Numbered from the stretch's first letter, positions 11,871-23,493 are shown. The stretch is 64,000 nucleotides of DNA from Haliclystus octoradiatus (GCA_916610825.1 OU744448.1:10056113-10120112), one strand, 5' to 3'. The notes: a model not told the origin generated them from the letters alone. Translations and numbers: made by a program.

Positions 11871-12205
11871 CATGTAATAAATTATTATTTTTTAATTAAT
11901 TTGATATTAATTAAATATAGTGAGTAAAATTATAAGGTTGAATGCAGCTTATATTGCAGCATCAGAATGACGTAAATTGAAAATTTGAATAAGGTTCATC
12001 GATTTCTATGAAGTTTTCTATTAGTTAAACGTTCTTCATCAGTCAAGTCTAATTCAGGATCAATGGCATTATATAACGTTTTGCATGCAATGTTTTTCAG
12101 TGGTTTGTATATAATGAATAATCTTGTTAAATTCAGCTGCTATACATAACTATACGAAGTTGCTAATTAGCTTGGAATCAATATTTTAATCTAGGAATAT
12201 GTAAT
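11871..12205. other. AT-rich intergenic stretch
   Basis: Nothing is recognised here: no open frame, tandem unit or inverted repeat of note. Confidence 0.4.
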
Positions 12206-12463
12206 TATTTATACCTCATTAAATTTATTGAAGGTTTGAACTCTGACTTTACTTTCTTTCAACCCTTGCTCTTCTTTTCTTTTTAACTGTTTTCTGGGGT
12301 TGGCAAGAAACGCAAATGTAGCATCTTTGGCTGATAGACGATGACAGATCCACGCAGATAACATGATAGTCATTGCCACATCTTCTACATTCAATTACCT
12401 TCTCTCCTTTCTCAGTGGGTATTCCACCCATTGAGAAAGGATCATTATTCCTCCCGTTCTCTC
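12206..12463 (-). pseudogene. PHD-finger tail of the Ulp1/PHD gene, cut off by a retrotransposon
   Basis: The minus strand encodes ECRRCGNDYHVICVDL...RCYICVSCQP, the second half of a PHD zinc finger (CxxC, HxxC, CxxC) followed by a basic tail (KTVKKKRRARVERK). The Ulp1 protease part of the same gene lies on the other side of the retrotransposon (22489-23493); the two are joined by the 5-bp TSD ATGGC. In two other copies of this family in the window (24548 and 28390) a PHD-like CxxC module likewise follows the protease domain, which supports the linkage. PHD fingers typically bind histone H3 tails; the role here is not known. Confidence 0.65.
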
Positions 12464-12468
12464 ATGGC
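12464..12468. repeat. Target-site duplication of the gypsy element (left)
   Basis: ATGGC precedes the 5' LTR and is repeated at 22489-22493 after the 3' LTR. The length of 5 bases is usual for Ty3/gypsy integrases. Confidence 0.95.
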
Positions 12469-12710
12469 TGTTGTATTCCCTATAATTTAATATTAGACTC
12501 TAGATTAATGAGTAAGCCAATATATTCCCAAGAGGCAACCCTAACTTCAATATGATAATCAGTTGGTGTTTAGCTCAGTAGATGGTTGGTTCTACTGTAG
12601 CAACCCTATTTAGTATTTACATTATTATTATCATTTATAAGTTTGAATTTATTGAGTGTTATCTTTGTTGTCTTTACTTGCGTTACACAACACTTTACAC
12701 ACTCACAACA
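12469..12710 (+). repeat. 5' LTR
   Basis: It begins TGTTGTATTCCC and ends CTCACAACA. It is 242 bases, matching the 3' LTR base for base as far as I can see by eye. Confidence 0.95.
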
Positions 12711-12724
12711 TGGCGCAGTGATTT
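12711..12724 (+). promoter_or_regulatory. Primer-binding site
   Basis: TGGCGCAGTGATTT follows the 5' LTR directly. TGG pairs with the CCA end of a tRNA, as expected of a minus-strand primer site; the particular tRNA was not identified. Confidence 0.75.
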
Positions 12725-12791
12725 ATTTACCTTTTCGCGGAGATTAACATTACCGAATTCATTATTTACTCTTACCATTATATATATTACA

Positions 12792-13982
12792 ATGGAATCT
12801 CTTCAACTTGCAAAAAATTCTCGTACTGGCTATAAAAGTCTTACTTGTCGTGCATTAGATCGTCTTGATTCTTCTATCAATTTCTTCGATACAATTGAAA
12901 CACACATACGTAATATTAATGATTTAAATGCCTCAGAACTATCTTGTCAACAAGCAAAAACAGCATTGCAAAATTATCAATTGGCTCATCTGGCTGTAGT
13001 TACATTACAACCTATCGAAGACAACTCTGAAGAAAATGACATAAATACTTTCGAAAATCGTCTGTTAGCAAGCGAATGTGTTATTTTACAACGCAAAACA
13101 TTATTTACAAGGCCAACATCAACTCACTCGACGACAAGCACGTCCACCACATCATCGACACCACCAGTTCGCTGTACAGCAAAACCACCACCATTATTAG
13201 AAGAAGATGTTGATTTTAAAATATTTTCGCAATGGCAAGAAACCTGGTTTAATTATTGTAGCCTTATCGGTTTATCACTTCAACCACACGAACGCCAAGT
13301 CGCTACGTTTTGGGGACTTTGTTCTCCTGGGTTTTTAAGCATGATACGACGAGTCTTACAAATCGACCGAACTACAATATTAACGACGGACGAACTTCTT
13401 AATTTAATCAAAGATCATCTCAGATCAAAACGAAATACGAATCTTGACTGGCAAAGCTTTTTAACTATTCGCCAAAGCGACAACCAAACCATCGACCATT
13501 TTTATACTTCCTTAATGGAAAGTAGTGATTATGCAGATGTTGACAAAGTTACACCAGAAATCTTGAGAACAGCTATTTTAATTCTTGGTTTAAATGACGA
13601 AGAAATAAAACGTAAAGTCATTGCCAAAACGCCATCTTTGAATTTGGCTGACACACTCAAATTTCTCCAAACTGAGGAGGCTGCCACCGCAAACGCCCAC
13701 ACGTTGACAAATAACAATAGCAACAGTTTTACCGCTTCCGCTTTTACACGAAATAAAAACAAGTCAACGACAAAAGAACAATCAAAAGAGAATAAACACA
13801 AAGGTGCAAACAATCAATCGTCTGCATGTAAATATTGTGGTTTTTCATCTCATTATGGTCCTAAATGTCCTGCCGAGAAATCAATATGTCGTCATTGTAA
13901 AAAGACTGGGCACTACTCTCATGTCTGTCTCTCTACTTCAAATCACCATGACAACGAATTACAATTACAACCTCCCGTGAAA
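12792..13982 (+). CDS. gag: Gag of the Ty3/gypsy element (interrupted)
   Basis: The start is the ATG at 12792 after the LTR and primer site; the open frame extends upstream into the LTR without a better start. The central region (SQWQETWFNYC, SDYADVDKVTPEILRTAIL) resembles retrotransposon capsid. Two CCHC zinc knuckles follow at residues about 347-381: CKYCGFSSHYGPKC and CRHCKKTGHYSHVC, which bind genomic RNA. The retrotransposon coding sequence stops at 13982, where the inserted DNA element begins; the remaining codons up to the stop at 14097-14099 belong to that element. Gag assembles the virus-like particle in the cytoplasm. Confidence 0.9.
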
Positions 13983-14858
13983 GGTAAACGGAAAATTCAA
14001 CTCGCGTCAGCTCTATTTAGTATCCAGTCTACTTTTTCAATAGTACGAGCGCGGTTACGTTTCCACGTAATGTTGCTTTTGCGTCTATCGTCAACTTAAT
14101 CGCATTCAGTAATGGCGTTTGTCTCGTAGTTTAGTAACTGCAAGCGTGCCGCAACATATAAGCTTTCACGATTGCCTTGACTTCATTGCTCATCAAAATT
14201 ATAAGGGGAATATGTAGGATAACATATTTTGCGAGGCAAGCGCAATAATATATGCATCCAGAGCGATGATGTTAGCTGTTTATGTTGATATATTTTTATG
14301 AAGCTGATACAAGTTGAATTGAGGCTGACACGAGTTGATAGTATAGAAATATAAAAAAGAACAGAAGTAGTTTGTTGTTTATGCTTACGATATACCAAGA
14401 AAACCCATCAAAGTCTTACAGCATCATTTTACATCAGTTTGGATCATTTATGCCCTATAAGAAAGCATCCAGAGCGATGAAATTGGCTGCTATTTTGATA
14501 TGTTTTTATGAAGCTGATACAAGTTGAATTAAGGCTGACACGAGTTGAGAGTCATTTTGAATAAACATGCCGAAGAATTGCAGAACAAAAATCCCCCAAA
14601 AAATTGGCGAAAAGTTTAGATGATGTTCCTTTACTGTTCAGTAATAATAATAACCGTAATAATATCTTCACATATAACGTAAATTATGAAAAAATTGAAT
14701 TGTTTCTCCCGTTCTCAATCAAAGTCTTGACTTTTAAATCAAACGTCCCACGCTTAGAAATCCATGATTTTTGGCGGGAAATATGATTCAAATCACACGT
14801 GTCGTCAGATCAAAGAGATCAATCCTTTTATTGTTCGTTTTAACATGGATCACGGATT

Positions 14859-15158
14859 TTGATTAATAATTTGAAATGGATCAATCCAGTAGTAGCATCA
14901 GTTGAAAAATTGGAAGAAGATGAAGTCAGTACTCTGGAACTGGAACGTAATCCCATCATAATAGAATCTGGTCAAATAGAACAAACCAGTATTAAACCTC
15001 AAGCAGCATGGGAATCTCTGTCTTCAAGACAAGATACCAAGTCAAGCGGGACAGCGATAGACCTAGATGCAGCTGAAAACTTTATCAGGCATTTCAGCTT
15101 GGCAACAACAACAACTTTTGTAGTGTGGAATACTGCTAGAAGGGTTTTGGAAAAACAG
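14859..15158 (+). CDS. Unrecognised exon-like frame inside the 4.8-kb element
   Basis: This is a 100-codon open frame (EKLEEDEVSTLELERNPII, DAAENFIRHFSLATTTTFVV) ending at a plausible donor (AAACAG/GTATGA). I recognise no domain. The following candidate exon at 15264-15376 does not join to it in frame, so the splice model is uncertain. It could be a fragment of a transposase N-terminus or a captured host exon. Confidence 0.3.
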
Positions 15159-15263
15159 GTATGACAATTAAACAACTGTAAAAATGCAAACAACAAAACT
15201 ACTTTGGGAATGTCTTGTTACTTGTGAGAAATCATCTCAATTAAGGAATTTCTTACATCTCAG

Positions 15264-15376
15264 AACTATCTGATGTGAAAATTCATATTATGTACAACAA
15301 TGACGTACCGTATATAGCTTTGAATCGGAAGGTGTATGTCTGCCAGCATGGGAAATCACAGCCCAAACCAAAAGTT
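15264..15376 (+). CDS. Candidate exon with CxH motif (VYVCQHGKSQPKPK)
   Basis: It lies between an acceptor (CTTACATCTCAG) and a strong donor (GTAAGTAAG near 15377). The product reads LSDVKIHIMYNNDVPYIALN then KVYVCQHGKSQPKPKVCK. A YxCQH pattern of this sort occurs in the N-terminal zinc-finger (WRKY/GCM1-like) regions of some MULE transposases. That resemblance is suggestive only; no catalytic exons follow. Confidence 0.35.
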
Positions 15377-15399
15377 TGCAAAGTAAGTAAGCAGTCAGT

Positions 15400-18300
15400 C
15401 ATATACAGATCCATCTCTGCAGCATACAAATTAAATATGAAATACAGTAGGCTAGTAAGAAGACTACTTGCAAGGGATGAATCTCAAAAAGTTTTTTGTA
15501 CTTTCCCAATTTTGCCACCTCTGTACAGCAACCACCTGTCTATTGCAGCCATGACAATGCTGTACCCATGTACCATGTGACTTGATGTACTCATTGAATT
15601 ATCCTTTAAAAGTGTGTTGTCTAAACAGGAAATGTCAAGGACCCTTCATGAGATTTATTCTAATAACATACTTGTAATCGTAATTCCTGCTACCATGGAA
15701 TCCATAAACAGCTAGTTAATCAATATATTGAGCTAAAGGAACACTTTCGTCATTCTTTTAAAAATGGAAATAATGGAATGGCCTCTCTATTAACGGGACT
15801 TGGGGAATTTTTTATGAGAACAGCCCTTGAAAAAATCCTGAAACGGGCAAACGGCCCCTGAAAAAATTGGGAAACAAAACAACAACAAAATCTAAAAATG
15901 ATCTCAATTTTCTGAAGGGCAACAAAGAATTGTAACTTTGAAAACTATGACCTCCAAACATTTATAACTGTACCATAGAATTTTATTTCAAATATTATAT
16001 CTAGCTATTATTTCAAATACAAGTGAATATGAACAAAACATATACATTAGTCGAATGATAATTTGTAGCAAGTGATGTATTTGAAACATGACACACTCCA
16101 TTTAATAATGATCAAATATAAGCAGCAAATATTATACAGTCAATAATCTTATAATCAATAGTTGTATACCATAAACTTAGAACAGACCCAACTAATGACA
16201 CACATAATAATCTAGAATACACCATAGCGACATCTGGAGGCTACGCAGTTGACTTCTCCTGAAATTCGAAAATGTGCAACATTAATCTATCCACACTAAC
16301 CAAGAATAATTTACATAAAAAATTGTCCCAACAAGGATGTCGAGAGTGGATAAATAGAATAAGTAGAAACAACAGATAGCCTCCAGGGGTCATTTGAAAA
16401 TGTACTGCTGCTTACAGGGAGGGCCAAATTTTGCTAGAAAGCTTGAATATAACACTATGTTAACAATGAAACAATCAATTGTCATTTGCAGATGTGAAGA
16501 CCTGAATCTGAAGCTTTCCAGCGAGGTGTAAATTTGCTCAACTGCATTACAGGTATCAGAAATCCATTCAACATGAATCGCATACATGTATTATCGATGC
16601 ATGAAAGGAAGGTACTACATTATCAAGTTGAATTTGTAACAATCTCTCACAGGAGTAACCATTTGGTCTGTTATGTTTCTTGTGACATGTGTGATGTGTA
16701 GAATGTACAGATCATTAACTTAGTTATGTCTTTTTTGATAGCTAATTGAAATGGATGATGGTCGCCTCAATGACAACATCTTTAATGCATGCTAAAAGAT
16801 GCTGCAAGATTGATACCAATCTGATAATGGCTTCCAAGACATACTTTTGCAAAGAAATATCCTTTAAACCAAAAAAAAATTGGGCAACAGCAACAACTTG
16901 GCATGGAAGGAAAGTCAATAATAAAACTTAACGATACATTTCATGAAAAAATCCAGCGCTCTCTCTATAAATTCTGTCAGAAATTTTGAAAGAACTTGAA
17001 GTATGATTACAACCAAAATATGATGTTGTTCAATATCTAATGAAAAGTCTGATCTCATGTACTGTAGCGGGAAACAATAGGTTGCAGGAGTCAAATTTAA
17101 TAAAACGTTTTGAGGGTGTATAAATGATAAAAGCATAAATGATGAATTAGGCCTACTTCTTCTTGCATTTAGTTTTATGTGAAATATCATAGCCTTCCGG
17201 TAATTGCTCTTATAAATGTGAATGTAAATGTGAATTTTCTGCTGAGGTTTGGCTTATGAATCATAAAAAATGTCAATTTTTATCCGCTTCTGGATGTAAA
17301 TAGTGTAGGATGTAAATTCAATGTGAAATAATCAGCGGTCATCAATAAACCAGATTGCAGAGAAGGGTGATTGCACCCCTGAGAAGAAAGAGCGTTCCCT
17401 GGAAATGTTTTGGGGCAACAGAATTACGTTTCACTAATAATTTGCAGACGATTGCTGGTGATATTTCGTTATTGGAGATTTCGGAAATTACATCACAAGC
17501 GTACAGTTGCGGGTACAAGGTGGAGGGGTACCAATCATCACAGTAGGCCTACAGATGTATCTTTAAATCGTCCCTGAAAAGGTTTGGCACTGGAGGCACA
17601 CGAAGAGTAACAAAAGCTCTACAATCTATCTAAAGCAATTTAATCAGCAATTTTAAAGAATCTGTTGCCTTGCTGGCTCAAACCACAACAACAAAAGCAG
17701 AGACTAGTGAGAAGAGGGGGAAGTAGCCTGGCGTACATCCTAGTTGCAAAGAATTCAGAAAACTTGGTTTTGCGCGGGGAATGCATTTATCTTTTAATAG
17801 AGTTTAAAACCAACTCCTAAAGATTGCGCGGGGAATGCATTCCCCGCGCGGACCATTCTATTCAACCTGGGCGTACATGAAAGGTAGGCGGGTTATTTGA
17901 AAGTGTACTGCTGAATACAGGGAGGGTCCAGTCTGACTCTGACTCTCTGAGTACTTCATGGATGGCCCTTAAACGTGTGATATTGTGTTATATTAAATTG
18001 GTTTTACTATTATATTTACGTAGTTCCCGAGAGTATTTCAGCAAAGTCCGAGGCAGATGTGTCTGTTAATGACTTTTTAAGAAGCAAAATTGATCTTAAG
18101 CTCAAATGTCTCTGCTCTTTGGAAAAATAATTAATTCAAACTTGAAGGCTCTGGATAAATGATGATGTATCATGTTCTTACGATGATGTTTTCTTAACAA
18201 AGCTTGTGAATTTCGCCTAACCCTTAGAAAATTATAATAGGCCTATATGCTTGTTGTGTGAAGTGATGTGTGCGACCATAAAATCGCACAAACATCTTCG

Positions 18301-18700
18301 CAATATTACCCACATACAAATTAACTAACTAACTGACTCAAAGGTATTGCTTATTTTGCTATTGAGGCAAAATGGGGAATTAGAATATGAAGAAATCAAC
18401 GCCAATAACGAAGAAAAGAATCTCAACTCGCGCTAGGCTCATGTCAACTCGTCTCAGTTCGAATTCAGACAAACTCACTTGAATATTTTCACTTATCCAT
18501 CTCATCTCAGTTAAATATATCTTCTTCATAAAAATAAATACTTTGTTGCATATGAAGCTGTACTGATTCCATCATTTCAAACAATTTTACATTGCGTTTC
18601 CAACAATTTCACTCTTACAAAATCTGGAAACTGCACAGTTTAAACCGCCATCGCCATCATTAAAAGCTCAATATGAAGTTATGAACGTCAACTAAAACGC
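15400..18700. other. Interior of the 4.8-kb element, no gene recognised
   Basis: Several short open frames occur, none with a recognisable domain. A ~40-base segment (TTTGAAAATGTACTGCTG...ACAGGGAGGG) at about 16392 recurs with changes at about 17897. A GC-rich palindrome sits at 17826-17849. Confidence 0.4.
17826..17849. repeat. 24-bp GC-rich perfect palindrome
   Basis: The arm GCGCGGGGAATG is followed directly by its reverse complement. Its first 16 bases also occur alone at 17772-17787, about 54 bases upstream. In DNA this AT-rich it stands out and could be the tip of a smaller foldback insertion. Confidence 0.7.
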
Positions 18701-18798
18701 CAAGTAGCTTTACGCAGAAAACGCAGCCGCGTCGATAACATTGAAAAAGTAGACTGGATACTAAATAGAGCTGACGCGAGTTGAATTTTCCGTTTACC

Positions 18799-21700
18799 CC
18801 CGTGAAAACATCTCATGTAAAAATTCAAAATGTCGGCGAGGATTTACCGTTTCTTGATATTTGTGTTTACAAAGGAGAAAAGTATTTACAAACAGTTCAA
18901 GCTATATGCGATACCGGTGCACAACGTACAGTTGCTGGACCTGATTTTATTTCACAGCTGAAAATGGACATAGTTTCATTATTACCATCATCTAAAGATA
19001 TATTTACTGCTATCAATAATAACCAACTTACACAATTGGGACAGGTTAGTGTGTATTTTAAACTTGCTGGTAGGGTAGTTCCCTGCAATGTCATTATATG
19101 TGATCAAATCGAAGGACTTTACCTCTCAATGCAAATGTGCAAAGATTTGAATATTATATCACAAAATTTTCCAGCTCCTTTAACACATCAAATCAATTCT
19201 ATCAGTCATTCACCAAATAACTCATCTCCACTTATTTTCAAACATGATGAAAAGCAATGTTGGCTTGATTCTTTATCTACCAACCCATCTAATCAGCAAA
19301 AATCTGAAGATATCACAAAATTAAAAACTATTTATTCCAAAGTATTTCATTCTGATACCAGATTACAACCCATGAGTGGACCCCATGTAGGTGATACCAT
19401 GAAAATTGAACTTAAACCTGATGCTGTTCCTTTCGCTGTCATGACAGCAAGAAAAATACCTTTTCCTCAGAGGGAGAAAGTTAAACTAGAATTAGATCGC
19501 CTGGAGAGTTTGGGTATTATTGCAGCTGTTGCAGATGAACCTGTCACTTGGTGTCACCCTTTGGTCATTGTTCCCAAATCTGACGGTGATGTTCGACTTT
19601 GTGTAGACCTCACCAAACTCAACAAGCAGGTAAATCGCACATTACACCCATCACCTACGCCTGCTGATGCCGTTGCTAGTATTGATCGTACTTCAAATAT
19701 ATTTACCCTGTTGGACGCTAAAAGTGGTTATTGGCAAATGCCTCTAGACGAAGCTTCTCAACATTTAACCACCTTTATTACACCATGGCGACGCTACAAA
19801 TTTTTGCGTGCCCCTATGGGGTTTATTTCAAGTGGGGACTCTTATAATTTACGTATTGACCTAGCTCTAGAGGGTCTTTTACATGTTACTAAAATTGTTG
19901 ATGATACACTTATTGATGCCGACTGTTATACCACCTTAATGTCTCGCACTTGTGATGTTTTAGAACGATTCGCAAAATATAATATTTCTTTAAATACGAA
20001 GAAGTGTGTATTTGCAGAAGAAAGTTTAAATTTTGTCGGTTACAAGATTTCACCTGGTAGTTATGCTGCTGATTCTAAAAAGCTTGACGCAATTTCCAAA
20101 TTTCCTCAACCAACTAATCGCACTGAATTACGTTCCTTTCTTGGTCTTGTTAATCAACTTGGTATGTTTACGGCTGATTTAAGTGGTAAGCTAGCACCTT
20201 TCCGTGATTTATTAAAAACTTGTAATGAATTTTTATGGTTAGCAGATCATACTATAGCATTTGAAGCTACAAAACAATTATTACTTTCACCACCTGTATT
20301 ATCCGGTTTTGATCCATCTTCACCTACTGTTCTTCAAACCGATGCATCGAAAACTAAAGGACTTGGGTTTGTTCTACTTCAACAACAACAAGGTATGTGG
20401 AAGTTAATTCAATGTGGTTCCCGTTTTCTTCAACCCTGCGAAACACGTTATGCCATGGTTGAATTAGAAGCACTTGCAATTTTATGGGCCATTCGCAAAT
20501 GTAAAGTTTATTTATCTGGTCTACCAGCATTCCAAGTTGTTACTGACCACAAACCACTTATACCTATATTTAATAACTATACACTTGATGCTATAGAGAA
20601 CACTCGTTTACAATCATATAAATCAAAATTAAGTCAATACCAATTTACTGTCACTTGGACTAAAGGCAAAGATCATGCTATTCCTGATGCATTATCACGT
20701 GCTCCGGTATGCGATCCCACACCTGATGATATTGAAGATGATTCTCAATTTCCCACTGACCAGATCATTCGTATTGCTGCTTTACGTTTATCTCATGACG
20801 ATTCTGAAGACAACACATCAATTACACGTGCACCTCTTGCTGATCCTATGATTGATCAATTACGTAACATTGCCCATACTGATACTCATTATCAACAATT
20901 AATTATTGCTATTCAACAGGACTTTCCTGAACCCATTACACCTGCTGTTGGTTTATTTAGAAAAATTTGGCCAGAACTTAGTATTGATAATGGTCTCATC
21001 TTATTTGGTGATCGTCTTGTTATACCTCGTTCTTCTCGTTCTGATGTCATATCTCGTCTTCACGCATCTCATCAAGGTATAGAGCGAACAAAACGTCGTG
21101 CTCGTCAAGTTGTATACTGGCCTGGCATGAACAGCGACTTAACTAATGCTGTCCAATCTTGTAAACAATGTGCTAAGTATCTTCCTAGTCTACAAAAGGA
21201 ACCACTGATATCAGATCCATTACCTTCTAGAGTTTTTGAATCTGTCTCTACTGATTTATTTAGCTTGAATGGAAAACATTATTTAATATATGCAGATCGT
21301 TTATCTGGCTTTCCTTTTATTTCTGAATGGCGTGATGACCCTTCTTCATCTCAAGTATTAGAAGTTATTAAACACCATTTTGTACAAACTGGTGTCCCAT
21401 CACAACTTCGGTCGGACGGTGGTCCCCAATTTGCTGCCAAAGTATTTAATGATTTTTTAATTTCTTGGGGAGTTAATCGATCTCCTTCTTCTCCTCATTA
21501 TCCTCAGAGTAATGGCCATGCTGAATCATCTGTAAAATCTGTTAAAACATTGTTAGCTAAAGTTTCAAATGGAAATATTAAATCTGATGAATTTCTCCGA
21601 GGTTTACTAGAACTTCGTAATACTCCACGAGCTGAAGGTATTTCACCAGCACAGTGGGTTTATGGACATCCTTTACGTTCGTATGTTCCTGCTCATTTTA

Positions 21701-22096
21701 GATCATTTTCAAAAGACTGGCAATTAGCAGCAAAAACTATTGATAAAAAATTAATCGACTTAGCCACGAAAAATAAAAAAATATTACGATTCTAATGCGC
21801 ATTCATTATCACCTCTACCTATTGGATCTACTGTTATTTTACAAAGTCCAATTACTAAACGCTGGGATGAAACTGGCATTGTTATTACTGCTAACCCACA
21901 TGATTATGTTATTCGTTTACCTTCTGGCAAAGTCAAATGGCGCAATCGCCGATATATTCGTAAATTTACCATTCCAGATGATGACGATATCAATACTCAT
22001 GTCGATAATCCAAATAATACTGATAATACAGATGTCACACTTCAGTTAAGACGTAGTACTCGTGCCCGTCAAACACCCAAACGATATTCTACTTAA
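18799..22096 (+). CDS. pol: Pol of the Ty3/gypsy element (protease, RT, RNase H, integrase)
   Basis: Domains in order: retropepsin with the active site CDTGAQRT (about 18905); reverse transcriptase from about 19430 with DAKSGYWQMPL and the catalytic aspartates in IVDDTLI (19895); RNase H from 20335 (LQTDASKTKGLGF, VELEAL, VTDHKPL); integrase with HHCC finger (HASHQGIERTKRR...CKQCAKYL, about 21060-21180); and D,D,E core (STDLFS, LRSDGGPQF, HAESSVKS). The main frame stops at 21793-21795, but the expected integrase C-terminal module (VILQSPITKRWDETG, WRNRRYIRK) continues in another frame to TAA at 22094-22096. This implies one frameshift in the A-rich run near 21775. The retrotransposon-derived part starts at 18799; the few codons before it belong to the inserted element. 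No typical Tyr is present in the xxDD box. Confidence 0.9.
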
Positions 22097-22235
22097 TTTT
22101 ATTTACTATTTAGACTATTTACTATTTACGATTTAATTTACATTCAAGTCACAATTCCATTCATTATTATTATTTTTTTTTTTTTAGCTCATAATTAATT
22201 CATTTAGTTATTTCATTGACATTTTATTCGCTCCA

Positions 22236-22246
22236 AAAAGGGGAGA
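22236..22246 (+). promoter_or_regulatory. Polypurine tract
   Basis: AAAAGGGGAGA directly precedes the 3' LTR, the expected position for plus-strand priming. Confidence 0.85.
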
Positions 22247-22488
22247 TGTTGTATTCCCTATAATTTAATATTAGACTCTAGATTAATGAGTAAGCCAATA
22301 TATTCCCAAGAGGCAACCCTAACTTCAATATGATAATCAGTTGGTGTTTAGCTCAGTAGATGGTTGGTTCTACTGTAGCAACCCTATTTAGTATTTACAT
22401 TATTATTATCATTTATAAGTTTGAATTTATTGAGTGTTATCTTTGTTGTCTTTACTTGCGTTACACAACACTTTACACACTCACAACA
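22247..22488 (+). repeat. 3' LTR
   Basis: It is 242 bases, TGTTGTATTCCC to CTCACAACA, identical to the 5' LTR by eye and followed by the TSD ATGGC (22489-22493). Confidence 0.95.
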
Positions 22489-23493
22489 ATGGCTCTTTCT
22501 TTTTGCAATTTTAAACTGCTCGATAGCTTCTTGTCTGAAACAGTTTGCCAGATGAGACCTCATCACACCAACTTCAAATCTTAATTTTCACTCTGAGAAA
22601 TTCCAACCCTCGCAAATTGCAACAGCGTTTGCAATTGCAAAAATGCCTCCATCGCGAGCATTCTCTTGTTGCTGAACCGGCGGGATGGAGATATTGAATA
22701 CTTTTTGTTGCGGGTGACTTTTGCAAAGCGTTATTTTCAAGCGCGATGTCAACGGAGATTTGTAACTGAAAAGAAGAAATCAGGAATAAATTATCAGTCA
22801 GAGCAACAACATCTTATTAGGGCTCCTGAGTCCTTATATATGAGAGCTAATTTTGAATCGAGTGTTTCTTATCATTGTGAGACCAAATGGAAAAATTATA
22901 GTATATATTGTAATATGTCTACACCTTGAAATATCAATAATAAAAAAATGACAAGCAGTTAAATTTTCATTGGAATTTCAAACGAGAGCAATAATATTTA
23001 TATGTCAGAGTGTACGTTCGGGGCTCGTGCAAATACATATAAGCTTAGTGCCATCACGCATAATTTTACCTGGAGCTTCGAAGATTACTATCTAGTAAGA
23101 AGAACTTGTCATCTCCCGGCAATCTTGCAACCGTAACCCAATGATCAATGCCTGTCGGCATTAGCTGCACACACAGATTGAATTTTTCTGAGTCATTTGA
23201 AAATTCTTTAAGTTGGACAGACTCCAAGCCATCGGCATTGTAACTTCGATAGATCATCATCGATGCGGCGTCCACAATGGTACTCGACAACGATTCGCCA
23301 GACTCAAGATCTCTCATATCCTTTTCAGATAGATCATGGCACTCTGAAGCAAATAAATGAAATTGTGGTTAACTGAGAATATCTCCAGCCGTACTTCCAA
23401 CATTTAGACAATGCATGTATTATTTATTCACTTACCTTCCTTTGTTACAGTAGGAACTGTTTCCTCGTAGTTACTCGCATTTATAGCAACCAT
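22489..23493 (-). pseudogene. Ulp1-like cysteine protease/PHD gene, copy 1: catalytic Cys lost, split by retrotransposon
   Basis: Three exons join perfectly in phase: 23493-23436 (ATG start, donor GTAAGT), 23343-23070, and 22765 onward. The product has the C48 (Ulp1/SENP) layout: LSEKDMRDLESGESLSSTIV, catalytic His in IDHWVTVARL, Asp in FFLLDSNLRS and the oxyanion Gln in PPVQQQENA. Where DCG should carry the nucleophile, it reads RDGGIFAIANA, so the Cys is Gly. An in-frame TGA follows at 22590-22588, giving 169 residues. Family-like sequence (MRSHLANCF...EAIEQF) continues past it until the retrotransposon at 22488; the PHD tail resumes at 12463. Such enzymes cleave ubiquitin-like proteins; this copy should not. 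Confidence 0.8.

Larger units (their letters stand above)
13983..18798. mobile_element. 4.8-kb TIR DNA transposon with 9-bp TSD (Mutator-like or Merlin-like)
   Basis: The ends are perfect inverted repeats of about 59 bases starting GGTAAACGGAAAATTCAACT, with weaker similarity continuing to roughly 120 bases. The TSD is CCCGTGAAA at 13974-13982 and 18799-18807. A 9-bp TSD fits Mutator/MULE (including Rehavkus-type) and also Merlin elements. No transposase catalytic domain is seen inside. Subterminal motifs (CTGACACGAGTTGA) recur near 14325, 14540 and, inverted, near 18420-18470. An ~85-base segment starting GCATCCAGAGCGATG occurs at about 14255 and again at 14467. It is probably non-autonomous or decayed. 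Confidence 0.85.
12469..22488 (+). mobile_element. Ty3/gypsy LTR retrotransposon, nested insertion inside
   Basis: The order is 5' LTR (12469-12710), primer-binding site, gag, protease-RT-RNaseH-integrase, polypurine tract and 3' LTR (22247-22488), flanked by ATGGC. The two 242-base LTRs look identical, so insertion was recent. The coding region is interrupted at 13983-18798 by a DNA element with its own 9-bp TSD. The frames on either side agree once the 4,825 inserted bases (element plus one TSD) are discounted, which suggests gag and pol were one open frame. A second lesion is a frameshift in an A-rich run near 21775. The element has no envelope gene. Confidence 0.95.

Noticed and set aside
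12560-12600. tRNA-like string TAGCTCAGTAGATGG in the LTR
   Set aside because: It resembles a pol III A box, but the B-box-like GGTTCTACT follows only about ten bases later and no cloverleaf can be drawn. It is part of the LTR in both copies.
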